DNA from: Spirochaetaceae bacterium | GTDB taxonomy: Bacteria > Spirochaetota > Spirochaetia > Treponematales > Breznakiellaceae | DNA length: 17,825 bases | Reading direction: 5' to 3' | Assembly (NCBI GenBank): GCA_031257075.1 | Contig: JAIRPM010000118.1 | Location: forward strand, 1-17,825 | Part shown: one piece after another, positions 1-5,609 of the stretch | How positions within the stretch are numbered: position 1 is the stretch's first letter | Layout: every line of letters begins with the position of its first letter | Position numbers and translations under genes: made by a program | Notes under the pieces: model-generated | What the model saw: the letters and a program-made list of their open reading frames with translations, nothing else | Database searches by the model: none | Told to the model about the DNA's origin: nothing

Positions 1-560
1 GCTTTCGCCAACTGTATAAGTAGTCTTTGACGGGGAAACCAAAAGCGGGCCGCCGATCATGCTCATGCCCCCGTCCGCGCTTACCTGCACGGTATATGTT
101 GCGTCCAATTGGCTAGGCGCTGAATGCCTTATAGTTACTGTCTGCGAACCGATACTTGTAAACCCGCCGGTAGGACTTACCACCGTAAAGTCGGCGGGGG
201 CGATAAGCGCAATACCGCCGTCCGTACTTTGCCTGTATACCACAAGGTCGGTTACCTTGTTAATGCTTTCGCCTAGTGTATAGACAGTTTTTATTGGAAC
301 TGCCAAAAGAACGCCGGTAAACCCGCTTGCCGCCGTTACCGTTACATTATAGGTTGCCGTTAAACTGCTTGCCGTGTGTGTTACAGTTACTGTCTGTGAG
401 CCGGCGGATAATGTACCAGACGGGGTAACTGTAAAGTCAGTGGTGTCGACAGGCACAATACTGCCGTCCGTACTTTGCATATATACCACGAGGTCGGCTG
501 CCGTGTTAACGCTTTCTCCCGTCTCATATACGGTCTTGTAAGGTACCGCAAAAATGGAAG
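1..560 (-). repeat. Tandem coding repeats of about 246 bp (Ig-like units)
   Basis: The same 16-base word, GCCGTCCGTACTTTGC on the plus strand, occurs at 217-232 and 463-478, exactly 246 bases (82 codons) apart. The GES-motif segments near 10, 265 and 520 align at similar spacing, though the copies have diverged elsewhere. Such repeats can recombine to change stalk length. The number of units beyond the window is unknown. Confidence 0.75.
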
Positions 561-567
561 GACTTAC
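1..567 (-). CDS. Out-of-frame 3' part of surface lipoprotein: Ig-like (Big_3-type) repeat region, partial
   Basis: Reading the minus strand from the last base of the poly-G tract gives an uninterrupted frame to the window edge, about 189 codons with no stop. It encodes two complete Ig-like repeats and the start of a third. Each opens with a K-T-x-Y-x-x-GES motif, followed by a D-L-V-V-Y strand, an STDG turn, a D-F-T-V strand and a final A-T-Y-x-V strand. The layout matches bacterial Ig-like group 3 domains, which form stalks of surface proteins. There is no start codon or ribosome site of its own. It is the continuation of the lipoprotein that starts at 965, shifted by one base in the 15-G tract. 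With 16 or 13 G the two parts would be one protein. The C-terminus lies outside the window. The frame is clear; the exact Ig subfamily is inferred by eye. Confidence 0.75.
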
Positions 568-965
568 CCCCCCCCCCCCCCAGCTACCGAAAACAGCAGC
601 GTATATGTTGACGGGCTTTTCCCGTTCTTCATTACATCTATAGTCAGCATCGTCAGCCCGCTCTCCAGCGTCAGAGTCAGCGGCGTTTCGCTGCCATTAC
701 AAACAACGTCAGCCCCATACTCAGCCTCAACCGCTACCATTACGCTTTGCGTTCCAGCCGGCAGGTTTACCACCCGGCTCCGCGTCCCGTTGTCAAAAAA
801 CCCGTCCGTTATATCCCCGGCGCTGCCGGTAGAAAGCGTTACGGCGGTAAGGCTCGCTTTTTTAGACGAACTCCCACCGATATCCTCGTCAAAAAGCACA
901 TCCATACACGCGGCAAGCACAACCGCAGCGCACACCACCGCCAACAACAAGCATAAGTTCTTCAT
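564..965 (-). CDS. Lipoprotein with cadherin-like beta-sandwich domain, truncated at poly-G tract
   Basis: This encodes 133 residues from ATG 965. A hydrophobic signal peptide ends in lipobox L-A-A-C (Cys20), so the mature protein should be lipid-anchored. After an acidic, Ser-rich linker, residues of about 35-125 resemble the cadherin-like beta-sandwich family (PF12733): an L-x-x-V-x-L-S-T-G-S opening, a central G-T-Q-S-V-M-V strand and a closing S-T-Y-T-L-L-F-S-V strand. The chain ends in five glycines from the poly-G tract and a stop. No clear Shine-Dalgarno site precedes ATG 965; a TATATT at 975-980 could be a -10 box for a nearly leaderless message. GTG at 974 is an alternative start. 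The Ig-like repeat frame follows immediately, one base out of phase, so this is probably the head of a longer protein. Its ligand is unknown. Confidence 0.8.
   Translation of the reverse strand: MKNLCLLLAVVCAAVVLAACMDVLFDEDIGGSSSKKASLTAVTLSTGSAGDITDGFFDNGTRSRVVNLPAGTQSVMVAVEAEYGADVVCNGSETPLTLTLESGLTMLTIDVMKNGKSPSTYTLLFSVAGGGGG
567..581 (-). repeat. Intragenic homopolymer tract, 15 G on the coding strand
   Basis: Fifteen consecutive C on the plus strand are read as 15 G in the lipoprotein gene. As sequenced they give five glycine codons followed at once by TAA (564-566). A length of 3k+1 (13 or 16) joins the lipoprotein head to the Ig-like repeat frame through a glycine linker. A length of 14 gives a short out-of-frame tail that soon stops. 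Long poly-G runs are prone to slipped-strand changes in treponemes, but also to sequencing error. Confidence 0.85.
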
Positions 966-1039
966 AGCAACCACAATATACCGCTATTTGTAAAAAAAGA
1001 AAAGTTCTGGCAGAGAGCGGCAGGAACAAAAACCTATAC

Positions 1040-1061
1040 TATTTTTTAAATGCTTTTGCCC
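1040..1061. repeat. Dispersed intergenic repeat, first copy
   Basis: A 22-base word beginning TATTTTTTAAATGC and ending CTTTTGCCC is identical to 5559-5580, and GGT follows in both after one mismatch. At this copy the left arm of the hairpin is degenerate (AACAAAAACC). It lies between two lipoprotein genes, outside any supported coding region. Confidence 0.6.
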
Positions 1062-1096
1062 TGGTCTATAGAGATGTTGTGCCGGGCGGATAGAAC

Positions 1097-1128
1097 AAAA
1101 AAGCCCGCTCCCAAGGGAACGGGCTTTT
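1097..1128 (-). terminator. Rho-independent terminator of the lipoprotein gene ending at 1139
   Basis: On the minus strand, AAAAGCCCG and CGGGCTTTT form a 9-bp outer stem around CCC/GGG inner pairs, followed by a run of six T. It begins 10 bases after the stop codon of the upstream lipoprotein gene. Confidence 0.85.
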
Positions 1129-1138
1129 ACAGGCGGCC

Positions 1139-2182
1139 CTACTTCACAGCGAAGGCGGGAACAACGCTACTCCTACCAATAGCAAACGCGCCGCTATTAA
1201 CTCCATCTATTGCATTGGCACAACAAAAATCAGTGTCCCTTATAGAAACGTAATAGTATTGAGGCGACGCTAACCAATATCCAACGGTGATCCTGTTATC
1301 GGAGCTTTTTATACGCTTGGCATCACTGTTATAATACGCAAAATAGCCCTGATTCGTATTTGTTTCGTAAGTGGTATTCGACCAAAAAGGCGGACTATAG
1401 CTACTACCACTAGGGCCAAACATCTCTCTTTCCGTGGGCAGCCAGAGGTAGTCCTCTATCGTGTGCGTCCCATCCGCGTTCCCTTTGTTGGCCACTCTGC
1501 GGCTTACTTTCCATACAACGCTCTCAGGCACTCCAGAGGCCTTAAGCGCCGTCCAGTAGTTGCCTGAACCCGGAACACCGTCCACAGGCGTAAGGTACTT
1601 GCGCATTTCGCTCCCCAAATAGCCATTCTCGTTGGTACTGGTCGATTCCATACGGGCTTGTTCCATGTGGCCCCTAAAGTGAAAGATGAGGTGCGGCGTG
1701 CTCGTGCCGTTATCGTTCTTGCCGCTGTAAGGATTTATGCCCACTACCATAAGGCGCAGGCTTTCATTTTCCCCTGCCAAATCTGTGTTCGTCCTGTCAA
1801 AATTGCCGCCATTGCCGTTGTACGCAGCCACGGTTAGCGACTTTAGATTCACATAATCGCCCATCGTGATATTGCCCAGCGACCCCGTTGTCGAATTTAC
1901 CGTTGCCGTACTCTTACCTTTCAAGTAGTTGCTCACACGGATAAAGGTCGAAAAGACATCCGACGGCGTTATTGAAGAAATCGAGTAGTTCGAGGATTTC
2001 ACTCCGAACTTCACCATAAGGTCCTGCGTGCTTTCCTTCCCGCTCACAGGCGTATCCTGACCAAACACGTCTATCACCGTTACCTTTGCCGCGCCCGCCT
2101 GACCCAGCGCGCGAACAAATGCCTTACGCCCGTCTTCAGGGTCAAACTGGACGGCGACTACCGCTTCGGAACGGCGTTCCAT
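1139..2182 (-). CDS. C-terminal part of frameshifted lipoprotein, DUF6273 / C-type-lectin-like domain
   Basis: The frame is open for 347 codons. The first 45 residues complete the Ig-like domain begun in the 2430-2158 frame, so ATG 2182 is probably not a real start: there is no ribosome site and no signal peptide. Residues of about 140-347 match the pattern of DUF6273-type domains in treponemal and Firmicutes lipoproteins: L-R-L-M-V-V-G-I-N, then S-E-M-R-K-Y-L, a T-I-E-D-Y-L-W-L-P-T-E-R-E-M-F block (241-255), Y-W-L-A-S-P (302-307) and a closing V-V-P-A-F-A-V-K. These domains are thought to adopt a C-type-lectin-like fold. The last 35 or so residues before P-A-F are the region that varies in related proteins. 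Function is unknown; a surface ligand-binding role is inferred. A terminator follows at 1128-1097. Confidence 0.7.
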   Translation of the reverse strand: MERRSEAVVAVQFDPEDGRKAFVRALGQAGAAKVTVIDVFGQDTPVSGKESTQDLMVKFGVKSSNYSISSITPSDVFSTFIRVSNYLKGKSTATVNSTTGSLGNITMGDYVNLKSLTVAAYNGNGGNFDRTNTDLAGENESLRLMVVGINPYSGKNDNGTSTPHLIFHFRGHMEQARMESTSTNENGYLGSEMRKYLTPVDGVPGSGNYWTALKASGVPESVVWKVSRRVANKGNADGTHTIEDYLWLPTEREMFGPSGSSYSPPFWSNTTYETNTNQGYFAYYNSDAKRIKSSDNRITVGYWLASPQYYYVSIRDTDFCCANAIDGVNSGAFAIGRSSVVPAFAVK

Positions 2183-2430
2183 GTGATGGACGCGTTCTTT
2201 GCCGCCTCATCGCTTAGCGACAGTTCGAGCGGCTTCATTTCCGCGCTGTTGGCATATAGCAGCATTTTCTCGTAAGAAAGGCTTACATCGCCGGCGTTCA
2301 GAAGCACGCCGTCTCCTATGCCGTCTTCGGGGCCGCGCGGCGCGTCCGTAATACCTTTGCCGCAACTTACAGCAAAAATCACCGCGAAGGCGCACACCAA
2401 CACTTGTTTGTTAAACACTGTTGTTTTCAT
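2158..2430 (-). CDS. N-terminal part of frameshifted lipoprotein (signal peptide and start of Ig-like domain)
   Basis: ATG 2430 is preceded by AAGGAG ten bases upstream, and a sigma-70-type promoter lies at 2679-2707. Residues 1-23 form a lipoprotein signal peptide with a relaxed treponemal lipobox, A-V-S-C (Cys23). A short linker leads into an Ig-like segment ending S-I-T-W-N-A-V-P-K-R and a TAG stop at 2158. The overlapping frame continues S-E-A-V-V-A-V-Q-F-D, as expected for the next strands of the same Ig-like domain. Adding one base near 2165-2172 would restore a single protein of about 430 residues. The site is not a homopolymer, so a real frameshift mutation or a single-base sequence error are both possible. 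Confidence 0.75.
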   Translation of the reverse strand: MKTTVFNKQVLVCAFAVIFAVSCGKGITDAPRGPEDGIGDGVLLNAGDVSLSYEKMLLYANSAEMKPLELSLSDEAAKNASITWNAVPKR

Positions 2431-2564
2431 CGTTCTTTTCTCCTTAAAGCATGAAAATGTATATCAATCCAGAGATACCGGCAAAACGCCGACTCTCGCG
2501 GATTCGGGTGGAAAATGCCCGCACAAGGCATGGAAACACGCTGAAAACAGCATGTTTAGCAACT

Positions 2565-2582
2565 GGGGGGGGGGGGGGGGGG
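2565..2582. repeat. Poly-G tract of 18 in lipoprotein leader
   Basis: Eighteen consecutive G on the plus strand appear as 18 C in the predicted leader of the minus-strand lipoprotein transcript. The tract lies about 90 bases downstream of the predicted transcript start and 135 bases upstream of ATG 2430. It is outside the lipoprotein coding sequence. Confidence 0.85.
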
Positions 2583-2678
2583 AACCTCTTTTCGCAAAAA
2601 ACACGGGCGGCTTATGCGGCGGGCCGGAACAGGCCGCGCTCCCGCAAAAATTGCGCTCTCTTTGCTTAGCATAAACCC

Positions 2679-2707
2679 AATATACTACATAGAAAAAAAA
2701 TGGTCAA
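2679..2707 (-). promoter_or_regulatory. Sigma-70-type promoter for lipoprotein gene at 2430
   Basis: On the minus strand, TTGACC (2707-2702) and TATATT (2684-2679) are separated by exactly 17 bases that include a run of eight T. Each hexamer matches the consensus at five of six positions. The transcript would start near 2672. Confidence 0.7.
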
Positions 2708-2817
2708 GCGCGGTTGAAACGAGCAGGATGCGCTGTGGTACTGGCAGCCGGCAGCCGTTATAGGCTACAATAAACGCGGAAGTGTTTTTATTTTCAATTA
2801 TTCATGGGAGGTAAACT

Positions 2818-4248
2818 ATGAGTTTTCCTAAAAATTTTTTATGGGGCGGCGCAATAGCCGCCCATCAAGCAGAGGGCGCGTACCTTGAAGACGGTAAAGG
2901 CCGCGCAACCTGCGATGTCATTCATGGCGGCAAAGAACGTATCGCCGAAATTCTTAATACATCTTCGATTCGCGCTAATATTGAGTCTTCACAGGGCTAT
3001 TTCCCCGAACATATCGCCATCGATTTTTATCACCGCTACAAAGAAGACATAGCGCTTTTTGCGGAAATGGGCTTCAAAGTGTTCCGTACATCGATTTGCT
3101 GGGCGCGGATTTTCCCTAACGGTGATGACGCGCAGCCAAACGAAGCCGGCCTGCGCTTCTATGACAACCTTTTTGACGAATGTAAAAAGCATGGCATCGA
3201 ACCGCTGGTAACGCTGTCGCACTGGGAAATGCCTATCACACTCACGCAAAAGTACAACGGCTGGGCCGGACGCGAACTCGTGCCGCTGTTTGAACGGTAT
3301 GCCCGCACTGTTTTCACACGTTATAAGGGGAAAGTAAAATACTGGCTTACGTTCAATGAAATCAATATGACGTTACATTTGCCATTCTTAGGCGGCGGCG
3401 TTCTTATTGACCGCCCGGAGCATAAAGAACAACTATCCCTACAAGCCTGCCATCACATGCTCCTCGCAAGCGCAAGCGCCGTCAAAGCCTGCCACGAAAT
3501 CCTGCCGGACGCAAAAATCGGCTGTATGGTCGCGGCTCTCTGCGCCTACCCTTATACCTGCCGGCCCGAAGATGTGCTGGAACAAAAAAAACTTGAACGG
3601 ATGAATTATTACCTGACCGATGTACAGGCACGCGGATATTATCCGGCATTTGCCGAAAAATACTTTGAACGCAAGGGTATAAGAATAGAAACGCAAGCCG
3701 GCGACAAAGCGCTTCTTGCCGGCGGCACCGTTGATTTTGTCAGTTTCAGTTACTATTCGAGCAGCGCCGTCTCTACCGACCCGGCGGTAAACGGTAAAAA
3801 AACCAGCGGCAATATTTTTGGCGGCGTGCAAAACCCGCACCTCAAATCAAGCGAATGGGGCTGGCAAATAGACCCCGCAGGGCTCCGTATTGTACTGAAT
3901 TATCTTTATGAACGCTACCAAAAACCGCTTTTTATCGTGGAAAACGGGCTGGGCGCAAAAGACATTCCCTCAGGCGGCGCTGTTAATGACGACTACCGCA
4001 TTGAATATCTCCGTGAACATATCAAGACAATGAAAGATGCCATCGAAGAAGACGGGGTGGAATTATGGGGTTATACCACATGGGGCTGTATCGACATTAT
4101 AAGCGCGTCAACCGGTGAAATGTCCAAACGTTACGGCTTTATCTACGTTGACCGTGATGATGCAGGTAACGGCACTCTCGCCCGCAGCCGCAAAAAAAGT
4201 TTTGATTGGTACCGGCGCGTCATTGCCAGTAACGGCGAAGATTTGTAA
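2818..4248 (+). CDS. 6-phospho-beta-glucosidase, glycoside hydrolase family 1
   Basis: This 476-residue GH1 enzyme should hydrolyse 6-phosphorylated beta-glucosides such as cellobiose-6-P or aryl-beta-glucoside-6-P in the cytoplasm. It begins F-P-K-N-F-L-W-G-G-A, the usual GH1 opening. The acid/base is E181 in T-F-N-E-I-N and the nucleophile is E375 in I-V-E-N-G. The 429-440 loop, with Ser429/Ser431, Lys437 and Tyr439 in K-R-Y-G-F, is typical of the phospho-specific branch (BglA/AscB type), as are W-G-C-I-D (422-426) and the closing K-K-S-F-D-W-Y. ATG 2818 has GGGAGG six bases upstream. The gene stands alone, with divergent and convergent lipoprotein neighbours. No phosphotransferase EIIB or EIIA gene is in the window, although an EIIC-family gene lies 1.4 kb downstream. 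Substrate choice within the family cannot be fixed from sequence. Confidence 0.93.
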   Translation: MSFPKNFLWGGAIAAHQAEGAYLEDGKGRATCDVIHGGKERIAEILNTSSIRANIESSQGYFPEHIAIDFYHRYKEDIALFAEMGFKVFRTSICWARIFPNGDDAQPNEAGLRFYDNLFDECKKHGIEPLVTLSHWEMPITLTQKYNGWAGRELVPLFERYARTVFTRYKGKVKYWLTFNEINMTLHLPFLGGGVLIDRPEHKEQLSLQACHHMLLASASAVKACHEILPDAKIGCMVAALCAYPYTCRPEDVLEQKKLERMNYYLTDVQARGYYPAFAEKYFERKGIRIETQAGDKALLAGGTVDFVSFSYYSSSAVSTDPAVNGKKTSGNIFGGVQNPHLKSSEWGWQIDPAGLRIVLNYLYERYQKPLFIVENGLGAKDIPSGGAVNDDYRIEYLREHIKTMKDAIEEDGVELWGYTTWGCIDIISASTGEMSKRYGFIYVDRDDAGNGTLARSRKKSFDWYRRVIASNGEDL

Positions 4249-4252
4249 CTAC

Positions 4253-4292
4253 CACGAGGGGTTGGAATAGAATTCTATTTCACCCCCTCGTG
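4253..4292. terminator. Long inverted repeat between convergent genes, probable bidirectional terminator
   Basis: CACGAGGGG at 4253-4261 pairs with CCCCTCGTG at 4284-4292. The pairing continues inward through a perfect 14-base palindrome AATAGAATTCTATT (4266-4279), giving a 40-base inverted repeat with one mismatch and one G-T pair. It lies 5 bases after the glucosidase stop and 11 bases before the end of the opposing lipoprotein gene. No T run follows on either strand, so termination is inferred from position. Confidence 0.6.
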
Positions 4293-4302
4293 CAACGCCC
4301 GT

Positions 4303-5334
4303 TTAAGGGGGAAGCATAATAATAGAGGCAAAAGTGGCTGTTGAATAACTTACATCCGTATTTCCGGGTGAAAAATCGAATATAACCGTTGAATAGAACC
4401 CATCTATAACATTGCCATCCGCATCTATTATCGTAACAGTCACATTGTAGCCGTTACCGCCTGCCCACAACGCTCCAATTGACAGGGCTCGCGTATCATA
4501 GTCAGCCAAAGCAAGGCTGCCTGTCGAGCCGTTTTTTATCTCTGTATTGCCCATACCGATTACTGATGGCGGTTCTCCGGCTTTAGAAAGCATTATTCCG
4601 GCACCTAGCCCTTCGTAATCGTCAAGCCCTGTTACCGTAATGAATGCGGCTTTGGGGCTCTCGGCAAAGCCGGTTTCCGAATAAGCAACCTGCGTTTGAG
4701 CGTTTACAAATGATATTTTTTCTTTTGAAGCAATGTATGGGTTGCTAAATATGTCTTCCATACTTTCTGCCGCGCTCACAAACAGTACTACATAGTACGC
4801 CCCTGTGCCTTTCCATGGGACAGGGTTGTCGGGGTCGGCCATGTCATAAAGCGGCTGAATACCTGCCGTGCCTTTTTGTATTAACGCCGGACTGACCGGG
4901 GAAGTTGCGGCGGGACCCGATATGCCCTGAGTCGGGCTCAACACAGCGGACAAGTATTTTCCGTCAAACGCGGTAAGCCCGCTTACAATCAAGGATTTTT
5001 CCAGTGTCGTTCTGTCCGCCCATTTAGCGTAGACCGTTATATCAATATCTACAATTGTAGCGCTGGAAAAATCCTTGCCCGAACCGTCCGCCTTTGTGTT
5101 CCAGCCGGCCAAGCCTTTGGTATCGTGTTTGGCTGCCGGGAATTTAAGAATATCCAAAGCCTGATTGTTGGCGCATGAAACCACCTTTAAGCCAGTCCCG
5201 TTCTCTTCAAACACACCGCCGTTTGCGTTGAATGCAACGAGCCATCCGTTTAGAGGGCCAGAAACATCAACACAGGAAGCGGCAAAAAACGCGGCGCATA
5301 CGAGCGTCAGCACGGTTACAATTTGTAATTTCAT
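4303..5334 (-). CDS. Lipoprotein with Flg_new (InlB B-repeat-like) domain
   Basis: This is a 343-residue predicted lipoprotein. ATG 5334 is chosen because CCTCC on the plus strand (5340-5344) gives a GGAGG site five bases upstream and because a signal peptide starts there. The frame is open further upstream but without such signals. The signal peptide ends A-A-S-C (Cys21), a relaxed spirochaetal lipobox. Residues of about 33-110 match the Listeria-Bacteroides repeat family (PF09479): V-A-F-N-A-N-G-G at the start, G-W-N-T-K-A-D-G-S-G in the middle and I-T-V-Y-A-K-W at the end. The remaining 230 residues look like secreted beta-rich sequence with several V-T-V strands; I recognise no family there. 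The gene has its own promoter at 5377-5405. An exposed adhesive or structural role is inferred only from the domain. Confidence 0.82.
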   Translation of the reverse strand: MKLQIVTVLTLVCAAFFAASCVDVSGPLNGWLVAFNANGGVFEENGTGLKVVSCANNQALDILKFPAAKHDTKGLAGWNTKADGSGKDFSSATIVDIDITVYAKWADRTTLEKSLIVSGLTAFDGKYLSAVLSPTQGISGPAATSPVSPALIQKGTAGIQPLYDMADPDNPVPWKGTGAYYVVLFVSAAESMEDIFSNPYIASKEKISFVNAQTQVAYSETGFAESPKAAFITVTGLDDYEGLGAGIMLSKAGEPPSVIGMGNTEIKNGSTGSLALADYDTRALSIGALWAGGNGYNVTVTIIDADGNVIDGFYSTVIFDFSPGNTDVSYSTATFASIIMLPP

Positions 5335-5376
5335 AATTACCTCCATAACTGAGCTGCGCTTGCGACTATGCATTTT

Positions 5377-5405
5377 AAGATACCACATCATGTTTATTAA
5401 GTCAA
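5377..5405 (-). promoter_or_regulatory. Sigma-70-type promoter for lipoprotein gene at 5334
   Basis: On the minus strand, TTGACT (5405-5400) and TATCTT (5382-5377) are separated by 17 bases. The -35 box matches at five of six positions and the -10 at four. The predicted start near 5370 gives a leader of about 36 bases with the GGAGG site. Confidence 0.55.
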
Positions 5406-5541
5406 GAAAAAATATACAATCAGAGCAAAAGCATTTACCTTTTTTCGAGATTGTTTGTGGGAAAAATTGCCGTAAATGGGCTGTTTTTGACATCAAAGGT
5501 GGGGAAATATTAGCAAAAGACTAAAAAAATGGCCTTCAGAT

Positions 5542-5581
5542 GGGGCAAAAGCCCATATTATTTTTTAAATGCTTTTGCCCC
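5542..5581. repeat. Dispersed intergenic hairpin repeat, second copy; possible terminator of EIIC gene
   Basis: GGGGCAAAAGC (5542-5552) and GCTTTTGCCCC (5571-5581) form a perfect 11-bp stem with an 18-base AT-rich loop. The right half is identical over 22 bases to 1040-1061. On the minus strand it begins 28 bases after the EIIC stop codon, and a run of seven T follows at 5528-5522, so it may also terminate that gene. The word GCAAAAGCATTTA of its right arm recurs in inverted orientation at 5425-5437. Confidence 0.6.
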
Positions 5582-5609
5582 GGTATGCAATCAATCTGAA
5601 ACGTGTTTT

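Larger units (their letters stand above)
2431..2817. other. Intergenic region between divergent lipoprotein and 6-phospho-beta-glucosidase genes
   Basis: This 387-bp space holds the minus-strand promoter (2679-2707), an 18-G tract (2565-2582), the lipoprotein ribosome site (AAGGAG, plus-strand 2441-2446) and the glucosidase ribosome site (GGGAGG, 2806-2811). A small minus-strand frame starts at ATG 2672, exactly where the promoter predicts the transcript start. It runs through the poly-G tract as Pro codons and stops at 2556 (38 residues); whether it is translated is unknown. I found no convincing plus-strand promoter. TACAAT at 2766-2771 is the nearest -10 match and lacks a good -35. Confidence 0.55.

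Noticed and set aside
1..560. CRISPR-like direct repeats
   Set aside because: The recurring words are 246 bases apart and in one coding frame, matching Ig-like protein repeats rather than repeat-spacer units.
475..993. Plus-strand frame of 172 codons with a Pro-rich stretch
   Set aside because: It is antisense to the cadherin-like lipoprotein, which has a signal peptide and domain pattern; the prolines come from the homopolymer.
1139..2182. Independent gene starting at ATG 2182
   Set aside because: There is no ribosome site or signal peptide, and the first 45 residues complete the Ig-like domain of the upstream frame; it is better read as the second half of a frameshifted gene.
2318..2674. 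Plus-strand frames through the 18-G tract encoding a poly-glycine run
   Set aside because: No ribosome site, no recognisable domain, and much of the length is antisense to the lipoprotein signal region; the tract alone keeps the frames open.
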